Shown here: positions 34,454 to 42,687 of the stretch, one piece after another
Numbering within the stretch: position 1 is the stretch's first letter
How the letters are laid out: every line of letters starts with the position of its first letter
Origin: Actinorhabdospora filicis
Lineage (GTDB): Bacteria > Actinomycetota > Actinomycetes > Mycobacteriales > Micromonosporaceae
Assembly (NCBI RefSeq): GCF_030269765.1
Contig: NZ_BSTX01000007.1
Span: forward strand, 1 to 64,000
DNA length: 64,000 nucleotides
Direction: 5' to 3'
Made by a program: the position numbers and the translations under genes
Notes under the pieces: model-generated
What the model saw: only the letters and a program-made list of their open reading frames with translations
Told to the model about the DNA's origin: nothing
The model's database searches: none

Positions 34454-35443
34454 TCATGCTAGGCGGCCCAGTTCGCCGGGCCGGACCTCGCCGGGCATCG
34501 GGCGGCCGCCGTAGTGCGCTTCGATCTCGTCCAGCACCGCCCGCCCCAGGCGTCCCACCTCGTTGCCGAGGGCACCGGCGATGTGCGGGGTGAGCAGCAC
34601 GTTCGGCAGGTCGTAGAGCGGGGAGTCGGGTGGCGGCGGCTCGGGTGAGGCGACGTCCAGGACGGCGTCGATGCGCCCGGAGACCAGGTGCGGCAGCAGG
34701 GCCTCGTGGTCGATGAGCGAGCCGCGCGCGGTGTTGACCAGGACGCAGCCGTCCGGCAGCAGCGCCAGGCGGCGGGCGTCCAGCAGGTGCCGGGTCTCGG
34801 GGGTGGCGGGGGCGTTGACCGAGACGACGTGGCTGGTGGACAGCAGCTCGTCCAGGCCGACCCGGCGGACGCCCAGCTCGCGCGCGCCCGCCTCGTCCAG
34901 GTACGGGTCGTGGACCTGGATCTCGGCGTCGAGGTTCCGCAGCAGCCCGATGACCCGGCGGCCGGTGCGGGAGGCGCCGATGACGCCGATGGTGATGCCG
35001 TGCGTGCCCAGCCAGGCCACGCCGCCGACGTCCCGGGACCGGCGGTGCTCCCGGTACCAGTGGGCCAGCGGCAGCGCGCGCTTGGCGCCGAACAGGATCG
35101 CGGCGAAGGTGTACTCGGCGACCGGGATCGCGTTGGCGTCGGCGACGGAGGTGACGCGGACGCCCCGGGCGAAGACCTCGCCGGTGACGAAGGTCTTGAC
35201 GGTCCCGGCGGCGTGGGCGACCAGGCGCAGGTTCGGCAGCCGGTCGAGGGCGGCGGCGTCCAGGCGCGGCGCGTTCCAGCCGGTGACGAGCAGCTCGACG
35301 TCGGCGGCGCCGTCCGGGATCTCGCCCACCGCGTCCGGCCGCACCAGATCGGCCAGGCTCGCCAGGCGGGCTCGCTGCCGCTCGTCGAAGAGCTGCCCGG
35401 GCAGGCCGGGAGCCATGGCGAGCAGGGCGCGTGGACGCGACAT
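34454..35443 (-). CDS. D-isomer-specific 2-hydroxyacid dehydrogenase family protein
   Basis: A 329-residue NAD-dependent dehydrogenase. The Rossmann motif is 'GITIGVIGASRTGRRVIGL' near residue 150, with Ser in place of the second Gly. The catalytic Arg is in 'LVNTARGSLIDHEALL' and the His in 'LLTPHIAGALGNE'; the Glu partner probably lies in 'DVASPEPPPPDSPL'. Members oxidise D-2-hydroxyacids or reduce 2-ketoacids. GGAG 5 nt before the ATG at 35443 decides the start over GTG 35449. Control by operator 2 places it in the LacI regulon, perhaps handling an acid derived from the imported sugar. Confidence 0.88.
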   Translation of the reverse strand: MSRPRALLAMAPGLPGQLFDERQRARLASLADLVRPDAVGEIPDGAADVELLVTGWNAPRLDAAALDRLPNLRLVAHAAGTVKTFVTGEVFARGVRVTSVADANAIPVAEYTFAAILFGAKRALPLAHWYREHRRSRDVGGVAWLGTHGITIGVIGASRTGRRVIGLLRNLDAEIQVHDPYLDEAGARELGVRRVGLDELLSTSHVVSVNAPATPETRHLLDARRLALLPDGCVLVNTARGSLIDHEALLPHLVSGRIDAVLDVASPEPPPPDSPLYDLPNVLLTPHIAGALGNEVGRLGRAVLDEIEAHYGGRPMPGEVRPGELGRLA

Positions 35444-35459
35444 CGGCACTCCGAATTCA

Positions 35460-35473
35460 GTAAGCGCTTGCTA
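35460..35473. promoter_or_regulatory. LacI-family operator 2
   Basis: GTAAGCGCTTGCTA, identical over 14 bases to operator 1. It lies directly downstream of the predicted minus-strand promoter (35483-35511) and 17 bp before the dehydrogenase start codon, ideal for blocking transcription of the dehydrogenase-lacI operon. Confidence 0.85.
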
Positions 35474-35482
35474 TCGGTTGCC

Positions 35483-35511
35483 ACCGTAGATGTCTCGCGG
35501 TTCATGGTCAA
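35483..35511 (-). promoter_or_regulatory. Sigma-70-type promoter of the dehydrogenase-lacI operon
   Basis: Reading the minus strand: TTGACC (35511-35506), a 17-nt spacer, then TACGGT (35488-35483). This fits the actinobacterial housekeeping consensus. Transcription would start near 35476, just before operator 2. Confidence 0.65.
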
Positions 35512-35557
35512 CGGCGGGGATCGCATGTCATCGAAGGAAAATGTTTCGGTCCGGCTC

Positions 35558-35590
35558 TTGACGTGAGGGGTAAGCGCTTACCAAACTGCG
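35558..35590 (+). promoter_or_regulatory. LacI-family operator 3 with possible promoter
   Basis: GGTAAGCGCTTACC (35569-35582) is a perfect 14-bp palindrome and the best match to the operator consensus. TTGACG lies at 35558-35563, and the operator would fill the spacer of a promoter with a weak -10 (CAAACT, 35582). Its centre is 110 bp from operator 2. It points to repressor control of the ABC operon that begins at 35940. Confidence 0.75.
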
Positions 35591-35755
35591 TGGCACGGCA
35601 CCGTCGTGAAAGCGCGTGCCGGGGTGACCGGCGATGGAGGAGGACGGCCGTGCGGCAGATCGGGCAGGAGACGGAGGCGGCCGGGGTGAGCCCACCGCGT
35701 CCGCCGTCGGGCGAGCGGCTCTCACCCGCCCGTCCGGGGCGCCGGGCGCCCCGGG

Positions 35756-35782
35756 TTGTCCACAACCGGTGGGTTGTCCACA
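35756..35782 (+). other. Pair of DnaA-box-like sites
   Basis: TTGTCCACA occurs at 35756-35764 and again at 35774-35782, both exact matches to the actinobacterial DnaA box. They lie in the leader of the sugar ABC operon, 18 bp apart and in the same direction. No replication gene is nearby, so this is not oriC. Confidence 0.6.
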
Positions 35783-35800
35783 GGGTTTCCGGTCCTTCGT

Positions 35801-35831
35801 TTGACACCCGTGCGTGGGCACCCGCTACGGT
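35801..35831 (+). promoter_or_regulatory. Second candidate promoter for the sugar ABC operon
   Basis: TTGACA (35801-35806) and TACGGT (35826-35831) with a 19-nt spacer, slightly long. It would give a leader of about 100 nt. No GTAAGCGCTT operator overlaps it, so repression from operator 3 would act at a distance or as a roadblock. Confidence 0.45.
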
Positions 35832-35939
35832 CCGTCCCAGCGGGGCGGGCTTCGGGCCCCCACCAACGGGGTACCCGCGCGTTTCGCGTGCCTCGCGTGC
35901 CGTGCCGTGCGGCAGGGTCGTGGACCCGGGCGCCGCCGC

Positions 35940-36923
35940 ATGAGCGCCACCACCGAGACCCCGAAGCGCGCCGGGACCCCCACCCCGCGAAAGCCCGTCC
36001 GCCGCAAACTCACCCTCGGCCAGCGCCTCAAGCGGGATCGGGTGATGCTGCTGCTCGCGCTGCCGGGGCTGCTCTACTTCCTGGTCTTCCACTACGTCCC
36101 GCTGCTGGGGAACGTGATCGCGTTCCAGGACTACCAGCCCTACCTGGGCTTCTTCGACTCGGTGTGGGTCGGCCTGGAGAACTTCACCGACGCCTTCGCC
36201 GATCCGCAGTTCTGGTCGGCGCTGGGCAACACGCTGCTGATCGCGCTGGCGCAGCTGATCCTGTTCTTCCCCGCCCCGATCGCGCTGGCGCTGCTGCTGA
36301 ACTCGGTGATCAGCGACAAGATCCGCCGCTTCGTCCAAAGTGTGGTCTACCTGCCGCACTTCGTGGGCTGGGTGCTGATCGTGTCGATCTTCCAGCAGCT
36401 GCTCGGCGCGGCCGGGCTGCTGCCGAACGTGCTGGAGGCCGTCGGCCTGCCGCGCTACGACATGATGACCGACCCCGGCGCCTTCCCGTGGCTGCTGACG
36501 ATCCAGCTGGTCTGGAAGGACATGGGCTGGGGCACCATCATCTTCCTGGCCGCGCTGCTGGCCATCGACCAGCAGCTCTACGAGGCGGCGGCGGTGGACG
36601 GCGCGGGCCGGTGGCGGCGGCTGTGGCACGTCACGCTGCCCGGCATCACGCCGATCATCATCCTGCTGTTCATCCTCAACCTCGGCAGCATCCTGTCGGT
36701 CGGTTTCGAGCAGATCCTGCTGCAACGCGACAACGTCGGCGCCGAGTCCGGTGAGGTGCTGGACACCTACATCTTCTTCAACGGCATCCAGAACGGCGAG
36801 TGGGGCCCCTCGGCCGCCATCGGCATCGTCAAGGCCGTCGTCGGGACGGCGCTCCTGCTGGGCGCCAACAAGATCGCCCACTACTTCGGCCATGAAGGGA
36901 TCTACCGTGGCGCGGACAAGTAA
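35940..36923 (+). CDS. Carbohydrate ABC transporter permease (LplB type)
   Basis: A 327-residue inner permease with six membrane helices (about residues 37-320). The EAA loop that contacts the ATPase is 'YEAAAVDGAGRWRRLWHVTL' near residue 220. Charged residues form the N-terminal 35. The ATG at 35940 begins where LplB-like proteins begin; the frame upstream is not homologous. It pairs with the next permease, whose start lies inside this gene. Such LplB/YtcP pairs serve oligosaccharide or uronate importers. Confidence 0.92.
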   Translation: MSATTETPKRAGTPTPRKPVRRKLTLGQRLKRDRVMLLLALPGLLYFLVFHYVPLLGNVIAFQDYQPYLGFFDSVWVGLENFTDAFADPQFWSALGNTLLIALAQLILFFPAPIALALLLNSVISDKIRRFVQSVVYLPHFVGWVLIVSIFQQLLGAAGLLPNVLEAVGLPRYDMMTDPGAFPWLLTIQLVWKDMGWGTIIFLAALLAIDQQLYEAAAVDGAGRWRRLWHVTLPGITPIIILLFILNLGSILSVGFEQILLQRDNVGAESGEVLDTYIFFNGIQNGEWGPSAAIGIVKAVVGTALLLGANKIAHYFGHEGIYRGADK

Positions 36924-37803
36924 GCGGCCGGTGTGGATGGAGCGGCCCACCTGGCACGGCCTCACCCTCAAGGGAATCGTGCTGACCGTCATCGTCATCG
37001 CGGTGGCCTATCCGTTCGTCGCGGTGGTCGCCACCAGCCTGTCCACCGACAAGGAGATCATCGCCAACGGCGGGCTCGTGCTGTGGCCGACCGAGCCCAC
37101 ATTGGACGCCTACCGGGTCATCTTCGCCGGCGGCCAGGTCACCCACGCCCTGGTCAACAGCCTCGGCGTGGCCGTGGTCGGCACCGCCGCGAGCCTGGTG
37201 GCCACGGTGATGATGGCCTACGGCCTGTCCCGGCGCGGGCTGACCGGCGGGCGCTTCATCCTCATGGTCGCCCTGCTGTCCATGCTCTTCAACGCCGGGA
37301 CGATCCCGAACTTCCTGCTGGTCAAGGAACTCGGGCTGATGGGCACCTTCGCCGCGCTGGTGCTGCCCGGGCTGATCAGCGCGTTCAACTTCATCGTCCT
37401 GCGCTCGTTCTTCACGAGCATCCCGCGCGAGCTGATCGACTCGGCCACCGTGGACGGAGCCGGGGACCTGCGGGTGCTGTTCAAGATCGTCCTGCCGCTG
37501 TCGAAGGCGCCGATCGCGGTGGTCTCGCTGTTCTACGCCGTCGGCTACTGGAACTCCTTCTTCAACGCGATGCTCTACCTCGACGACCGGGACATGTACA
37601 CGCTCCCGCTGATCCTGCGCCAGCTCGTCCTCATGGGACAGCCGCTGGCCAAGGGCGAGGCGTTCCTCGGCGAGACGCCGCCCCCGCAGCAGGCGATCCA
37701 GATGGCCGTCGTGGTGATCGCGCTCGTCCCGATCCTGCTGGTCTACCCCTTCCTCCAGCGGTTCTTCACCAAGGGCGTCCTCACCGGCGCCATCAAAGGC
37801 TGA
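36907..37803 (+). CDS. Carbohydrate ABC transporter permease (YtcP type)
   Basis: A 298-residue permease with six helices and EAA-type loop 'IDSATVDGAGDLRVLFKIVL' near residue 185. GTG 36907 is preferred because AAGGGA lies 7 nt before it; ATG 36892 is also in frame. Either way it overlaps the upstream gene by at least 17 bp, so translation is coupled. No ATPase gene accompanies the two permeases; in actinomycetes a shared ATPase such as MsiK usually serves these importers. Confidence 0.9.
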   Translation: MARTSKRPVWMERPTWHGLTLKGIVLTVIVIAVAYPFVAVVATSLSTDKEIIANGGLVLWPTEPTLDAYRVIFAGGQVTHALVNSLGVAVVGTAASLVATVMMAYGLSRRGLTGGRFILMVALLSMLFNAGTIPNFLLVKELGLMGTFAALVLPGLISAFNFIVLRSFFTSIPRELIDSATVDGAGDLRVLFKIVLPLSKAPIAVVSLFYAVGYWNSFFNAMLYLDDRDMYTLPLILRQLVLMGQPLAKGEAFLGETPPPQQAIQMAVVVIALVPILLVYPFLQRFFTKGVLTGAIKG

Positions 37804-37834
37804 CCTCCCCACCCCCTTTAGGAGAAGACCTCCC

Positions 37835-39466
37835 ATGGCACCCACCAGACGCGACGTCCTGCGCGCCGGACTCGGCGCGGCCGCCACCGCCACCCTCCTG
37901 TCGGCCTGCGGGACCGGCGCCGACTCCGGCGGCGGCTCGTCCAACGCCGGCGTCGCCCTCCCCGACCGCATCCCCTTCGCCGGGCCCACCCCCGACCTGC
38001 CCGCCGCCGGGGACGTCCCGCCCGGCTACTACGCCTACCCGAAGCAGCTGGTCCGCAGCGTGTCCGGGACGCCGCTGTCCGGCGGGACGGTCACCGGCAT
38101 GACCATGACGTTCCTGTCCTTCCCGCCCGGACGCGACGAGAACGCCGCCTGGCAGGAGGTCGAGAAGCGCCTGGGCGGCAAACTCGACATCTCCGTGGTC
38201 TCGGCCGCCGACTACGAGACCAAGTTCAACACCACCATCGCCGGTGGCGAACTGCCCGACATGATCCTGTACTCCTCGGGCCTCAACAACGTCCCCCAGT
38301 TCGCCCAGGCCACCTGCGCCGACCTCGGCGAGCACCTGGCCGGGAACAAGATCGCCGAGTACAAGAACCTCGCGGCCATCCCCACCGTCGCCTGGCAGAA
38401 CTGCGTCGTCGGCGGCAAGCTGTACGCGCTCCCGGTGTGCCGCAACATCACCGGCGGCAGCGGCTTCGTGAACATGCGCTTCTTCAAAGAACTCGGCATC
38501 GAGGACCACACGCGCATCGCCAACTCCGCCGAGGAGTTCCTGGAGATCTGCAAGAAGCTCACCGACCCCGGCAAGGACCGCTACGCCCTGGCCACCTCGA
38601 ACGGGTCCATGTACAGCCTCACCCTGTTCACCCAGATCTTCCGCGTCCCCTACGGCTGGCGGGTGGACGGCGGCAAGCTCACCTCCGCGCGCGAGACCCC
38701 GGAGTTCAAGGAGGCCGTCGCCTTCGCCCGCAAGCTCTACCAGGCCGGCGTCTTCTACCCCGGCTCCGAGGGCTTCACCACCGTCCAGCGCGGCAACGCC
38801 TTCACCGCCGGGCAGGCCGCCATGGTCTACGACGGCTTCCCGGCCTTCCCCGGTTTCTGGACCGGGCTGCGCGCCCAGCACCCCGACAACGACCCGCGAC
38901 CCTACGTCCCCTTCGGGCACGACGGCGGCGACGGCGTCACCTACCAGGACAACGTCATCCTCGCCTACACCTTCGTCAAGAAGGCCGAGCCGGACAAGGT
39001 CAAGGAGGTCCTGCGCGTCGCCGACTTCCTCGCCGCGCCCTTCGGCTCCGAGGAGTACCAGCTGCTCAAGTACGGCGTCGAAGGCGTCCACTTCACCCGC
39101 GACGCCACCGGCAACCCCGTCCCCAACGAGCGCGGCACGCAGGAGATGACCGTGCCCTGGGACAAGTTCGCGGCCAACCCGCCGGTGGTCTACAACGCAT
39201 CCGGCGGCAAGGCCTACGCCGACTACGCCCACCAGGCCCTGGCGAAGATGCTGCCGATGGCCGTCGCCAACCCCACCACCGGCTACCGCTCGGAGACCTC
39301 CGACAAGGAGGGCACCAAGCTCGCCAAGCCCGTCACCGACCTCGTCACCTCCATCATCGCCGGGCGCGCCGAACTCGCCGAGCTCGACGGCGCCCTGGAC
39401 ACCTGGCGCAAGAACGGCGGCGACAAGATCCGCGGCGAATACGAGTCGGCCATGGCCGCCGGATAG
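37835..39466 (+). CDS. Sugar-binding lipoprotein (LplA type) with Tat signal
   Basis: A 543-residue extracellular solute-binding protein. The signal peptide has twin arginines (Arg5-Arg6 in 'APTRRDVLRAGLGAA') and a lipobox LLSAC with Cys25, so it is probably exported folded by Tat and then lipidated. Its length suits the large LplA/aldouronate-type class, which binds oligosaccharides. It starts 31 bp after the permease stop with AGGAGA upstream. The binding pocket aromatic residues cannot be assigned by eye. It delivers substrate to the two permeases just upstream. Confidence 0.92.
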   Translation: MAPTRRDVLRAGLGAAATATLLSACGTGADSGGGSSNAGVALPDRIPFAGPTPDLPAAGDVPPGYYAYPKQLVRSVSGTPLSGGTVTGMTMTFLSFPPGRDENAAWQEVEKRLGGKLDISVVSAADYETKFNTTIAGGELPDMILYSSGLNNVPQFAQATCADLGEHLAGNKIAEYKNLAAIPTVAWQNCVVGGKLYALPVCRNITGGSGFVNMRFFKELGIEDHTRIANSAEEFLEICKKLTDPGKDRYALATSNGSMYSLTLFTQIFRVPYGWRVDGGKLTSARETPEFKEAVAFARKLYQAGVFYPGSEGFTTVQRGNAFTAGQAAMVYDGFPAFPGFWTGLRAQHPDNDPRPYVPFGHDGGDGVTYQDNVILAYTFVKKAEPDKVKEVLRVADFLAAPFGSEEYQLLKYGVEGVHFTRDATGNPVPNERGTQEMTVPWDKFAANPPVVYNASGGKAYADYAHQALAKMLPMAVANPTTGYRSETSDKEGTKLAKPVTDLVTSIIAGRAELAELDGALDTWRKNGGDKIRGEYESAMAAG

Positions 39467-39476
39467 GAAGGACGTC

Positions 39477-40781
39477 ATGACCGACATCGCTCCGCTCGCC
39501 GAACGCGCGGCCTGGTTCACCCACGACCGCTTCGGCCTCTTCGTCCACTGGGGCGTCTACGCCGCCGCGGCCCGCCACGAGTGGGTCATGGCGCGCGAGC
39601 GCCTCACCGACGGGCAGTACGCGAAGTACGCCGAGCACTTCGACCCCGACCTGTACGACCCGGTCCAATGGGCTGAGGACGCCTGGCAGGCCGGGATGCG
39701 GTACTTCGTCATCACCACCAAGCACCACGACGGGTTCTGCCTCTTCGACAGCGAGCTCACCGACTACTCCGCCCCGCACACCCCAGCCGGACGCGACCTG
39801 CTGCGCCCGATGGTGGAGGCCTTCCGGGCGCGCGGCTTCAAGGTCGGCTTCTACTACTCCCTCCTCGACTGGCACCACCCCGAGTTCCCCGTCGACCTCT
39901 ACCACCCGCGACGCGACGACGGGGAGTACATCGCCGCCACCGCCGGGCGGGACGTGGACAAGTACGCCGACTACCTGCACGGCCAGGTCCGCGAGCTGCT
40001 CACCAACTACGGGCGCATCGACCTCATGTGGTTCGACTTCTCCTACTCCGGGCGCGGCCTCAACGCCAAGGGCGCCCCGGAGTGGCGCTCGGCGGAGCTG
40101 CTCGCCCTCGTCCGCGAGCTCCAGCCGCACATCCTGGTCAACAACCGCCTCGAACTGGGCGTGGGACCCGGGCCCGAGACCGGCGACTTCACCACGCCCG
40201 AGCAGGTCCAGCCGCCCGGCCACGAGAACGAGCAGACCTCGGCGGCCGTCCCCTGGGAGGCCTGCCAGACCCTGAACGGGTCCTGGGGCTACGACCGCGA
40301 CAACCTCGACTGGAAGCCGCCGTCCCTGCTCGTGCGGATGCTCGTCGACACCGTGTCCAAGGGCGGCAACATGCTGCTCAATGTCGGCCCGACCGGACGC
40401 GGGCGGTTCGATCCGCGCGCCCGCGAGACCCTCGCCGCCATCGGCGCGTGGACGGCCCTGCACGAACCGGCGATCCGCGGCGCCGGGCCCAGCGCCTTCG
40501 TCCCGCCGCCCGACTGCCGCTACACCCAGCGCGGCGACCGGCTGTACCTGCACGTCCTGTCGTGGCCGATGAAGCACCTGCACCTGCCCGGCCTCGCCGG
40601 GAAGGTCGCCTACGCGCGCTTCCTGCACGACCACTCCGAGGTCGCCCTCGTCGAACCCGACGGCGACGACCCCTTCCTGAACCACCTGCGGGGACTGCCC
40701 GAGGGCACCCTCACCGTGGCCGTGCCCTCGTCCGCGCCGGAGGTGGAGGTGCCCGTCATCGAGCTGATCCTGCGGGCGTGA
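39477..40781 (+). CDS. GH29 alpha-L-fucosidase
   Basis: A 434-residue glycoside hydrolase that should release L-fucose from oligosaccharides. Family signs are 'RFGLFVHWGVYAAAARHEWV' (18-37), 'VITTKHHDGFCLFDS' (78-92), 'KVGFYYSLLDWHHPEF' (122-137) and the nucleophile Asp187 in 'IDLMWFDFSYSG'. 'GGNMLLNVGPTGRGRF' is the usual late motif. No signal peptide, so it acts in the cytoplasm on imported glycan. It follows the binding-protein gene by 10 bp as last gene of the LacI-controlled operon, which makes a fucosylated oligosaccharide the most likely substrate of the whole system. Confidence 0.92.
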   Translation: MTDIAPLAERAAWFTHDRFGLFVHWGVYAAAARHEWVMARERLTDGQYAKYAEHFDPDLYDPVQWAEDAWQAGMRYFVITTKHHDGFCLFDSELTDYSAPHTPAGRDLLRPMVEAFRARGFKVGFYYSLLDWHHPEFPVDLYHPRRDDGEYIAATAGRDVDKYADYLHGQVRELLTNYGRIDLMWFDFSYSGRGLNAKGAPEWRSAELLALVRELQPHILVNNRLELGVGPGPETGDFTTPEQVQPPGHENEQTSAAVPWEACQTLNGSWGYDRDNLDWKPPSLLVRMLVDTVSKGGNMLLNVGPTGRGRFDPRARETLAAIGAWTALHEPAIRGAGPSAFVPPPDCRYTQRGDRLYLHVLSWPMKHLHLPGLAGKVAYARFLHDHSEVALVEPDGDDPFLNHLRGLPEGTLTVAVPSSAPEVEVPVIELILRA

Positions 40782-40800
40782 GCCGATAGCATCGGGACGC

Positions 40801-41238
40801 ATGACGACCTGGGACGACGCCACCCCCGGCCTGCTCCGGCTGCCCTCGGGCCGCCTGGTTCGCGGCCGGGGTCTCCACCGTTCGAACAGCCGCCACGGCC
40901 CACCTCGGGAGGCGCCGGACCACGGCGTCTACCTCCTCGGCCGCACACCACCGCCGATGGCGTGGGAAACCCGCTGGCTGCGCTGCCGCGACTTCTGGAC
41001 CCCCGACCCTGACGAGACCCGCGCGGCCCTCACCGAGGCGCTTCAGCGTTCCGGCGAATCGCGCGTGGAAGTCGCCTGCGGCGGCGGGCGGGGGCGGACG
41101 GGGCTCGCGCTGGCGTGCCTGGCGGTGCTGGACGGCGTCCCGGCCGGGGAGGCGGTGGCGTTCGTGCGCGCCGGATATCACCCGGGCGCGGTGGAGACGC
41201 CGTGGCAGAAGGGCTTCGTGCGGAGGTTCGGGGCATGA
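40801..41238 (+). CDS. CX5R phosphatase-like protein
   Basis: A 145-residue protein with the loop 'VACGGGRGRTGLALACLAVL' (residues 91-110), giving Cys93 and Arg99 in the CX5R arrangement of protein tyrosine/dual-specificity phosphatases. The normal His before the Cys is replaced by Ala and no clear general-acid Asp loop is assigned, although 'DFWTPDPDE' (64-72) is a candidate. TAGCAT 8-13 nt before the ATG suggests a leaderless transcript. Its stop overlaps the next start (ATGA). A fragment of a homologous gene survives at 52881-52954. Confidence 0.75.
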   Translation: MTTWDDATPGLLRLPSGRLVRGRGLHRSNSRHGPPREAPDHGVYLLGRTPPPMAWETRWLRCRDFWTPDPDETRAALTEALQRSGESRVEVACGGGRGRTGLALACLAVLDGVPAGEAVAFVRAGYHPGAVETPWQKGFVRRFGA

Positions 41239-41831
41239 GCGATCTCGTGGAGATGGGACGGAGGGCCGCGCGGCACCTGGCGGCGACCGGGCTGTGCGAG
41301 ATGACGCCGGGGCTCACCGAAGCGGAGTTCGCACGCGTCGAGGCCGAGTTCGGCTTCAGCTTCGCGCCCGAGCATCGGGCGTTCCTCGCAGAGGGGCTGC
41401 CGCTCGGCGAGATCCAGGCGGAGCCCGGGGTGATCGTCGCCCCACGGCCTTGGCCGGACTGGCGGGACGGCGATCCCGAGGACCTCCGGCGGCGGCTCGA
41501 CCGTCCGGTGCGCTCGATCATGGAGCGGGTCGAGGACGGCGGCTGGGACCTGCGGTTCGGGCCGTTCCCCGACGACCGCCGCTCCGGGATCGCCGCCGCC
41601 CGGGCCTTCCTGGCGGGCGCGCCGCAGATGGTGCCCGTCTTCAGCCACCGCTATCTGCCCGCGGGCGCCGACTACCCGGCGCATCCCGTGCTGTCCATGT
41701 GGGACACCGACATCATCTGCTACGGAACGAATCTGGACGGCTACATCCGGCGGGAGTTCGGCAAGCCGGACGATGATGAGCCATGGCCGCCGCACACGAC
41801 GATCCCCGTCTGGAGCGACCTGCTCTACTGA
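41235..41831 (+). CDS. SMI1/KNR4-like protein
   Basis: A 198-residue soluble protein. 'GLTEAEFARVEAEFGFSFAP' followed by 'HRAFLAEGLPLG' (about residues 26-58) is the SMI1/KNR4/SUKH opening. 'PVFSHRYLP' and 'HPVLSMWDTDIICYGTNLDGYIRREF' (in separate parts) are the usual later strands. Members act as immunity proteins to toxins or as phosphatase- and kinase-linked adaptors. It is translationally coupled to the phosphatase-like gene (ATGA), so a joint role is more likely than toxin immunity; no toxin gene is adjacent. Confidence 0.8.
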   Translation: MSDLVEMGRRAARHLAATGLCEMTPGLTEAEFARVEAEFGFSFAPEHRAFLAEGLPLGEIQAEPGVIVAPRPWPDWRDGDPEDLRRRLDRPVRSIMERVEDGGWDLRFGPFPDDRRSGIAAARAFLAGAPQMVPVFSHRYLPAGADYPAHPVLSMWDTDIICYGTNLDGYIRREFGKPDDDEPWPPHTTIPVWSDLLY

Positions 41832-41885
41832 GCGTCACGCGCGTTTCTCCAGCGCGGTGCGCACCCCATCGTCCATGCTGTCGCG

Positions 41886-42623
41886 ATGGCGATCGTGCTG
41901 GCCGTCGCGGCCTTCTGCTCCACGCTCATCGGCGGGCTCGTCGCGCTCAAGGCCAGGGACGCCCGGCATCTCATCCTCGGGCTCGCGGCGGGCGTCATGC
42001 TCGGCGTGGTCGCCTTCGACCTGATGCCGGAGGCGCTGGAGCTGGCCCCGGGTGAGGTCTTCGGGGTGCCGGGGGCGATGCTCACGGCGGTGGCGGGGTT
42101 CCTGACCATCCACATCATCGAGCGTTCGCTGGTGATCCACCGGGGCCACGAGGACGAGTTCGGGCGGCACGAGCACTCGCACGACCTGTCGCGGGTCGGC
42201 CTGCTCGCCGGTGGCGGGCTGGTCTTCCACAGCCTCCTCGACGGCCTCGGGATCGGCCTGGGCTTCCAGGCCAGCGCCACCGTCGGGATCACCGTCGCCA
42301 TCGCGGTGATCGCGCACGACTTCGCCGACGGGTTCAACACGTTCACCATCACGACCGTCTACGGCAACGCCCGGAAGAAGGCGCTGACGCTGCTGGTGCT
42401 GGACGCCTGCGCGCCGGTCGTCGGCGTGCTGCTGGCGAACCTGGTCTCGCTGCCGCCGGTGGCGGTCGGGCTGTACCTGGGCTACTTCGCCGGGTTCCTG
42501 CTGTACCTGGCCGCGTGCGACATCCTGCCGGAGGCCCACGCGAAGCACCCGTCGCGGCTGACGCTGCTGATGACGGTGCTCGGGGTGCTGTTCATGTGGC
42601 TGGTCGTGGGGGCGTCGAAGTGA
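41886..42623 (+). CDS. ZIP-family metal transporter
   Basis: A 245-residue membrane protein with about eight helices. A His-rich loop, 'RGHEDEFGRHEHSHD' (about residues 86-100), follows the third helix, and the metal path motifs are 'FHSLLDGLGIGLGF' in helix IV and 'AVIAHDFADGFNTF' in helix V. ZIP proteins import zinc or other divalent metals along a gradient. No metal regulator is adjacent. A CDF exporter is encoded at 48195-49103, so both directions of metal flow are represented in the window. Confidence 0.9.
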   Translation: MAIVLAVAAFCSTLIGGLVALKARDARHLILGLAAGVMLGVVAFDLMPEALELAPGEVFGVPGAMLTAVAGFLTIHIIERSLVIHRGHEDEFGRHEHSHDLSRVGLLAGGGLVFHSLLDGLGIGLGFQASATVGITVAIAVIAHDFADGFNTFTITTVYGNARKKALTLLVLDACAPVVGVLLANLVSLPPVAVGLYLGYFAGFLLYLAACDILPEAHAKHPSRLTLLMTVLGVLFMWLVVGASK

Positions 42624-42687
42624 CGCCCGGGCGCCGGAACCGGCCGCCGTCTGGGGGAGTCGCGAGACGACCGGATCCGGCGCCGGT

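Noticed and set aside
35460..35582. DNA looping between operators 2 and 3 in helical phase
   Set aside because: Their centres are 110 bp apart, about 10.5 turns, so they would face opposite sides; looping cannot be claimed from spacing.
35563..35943. Arg-rich 126-residue frame upstream of the sugar permease gene
   Set aside because: It crosses an operator, DnaA-like sites and a promoter; composition is that of non-coding GC-rich DNA.
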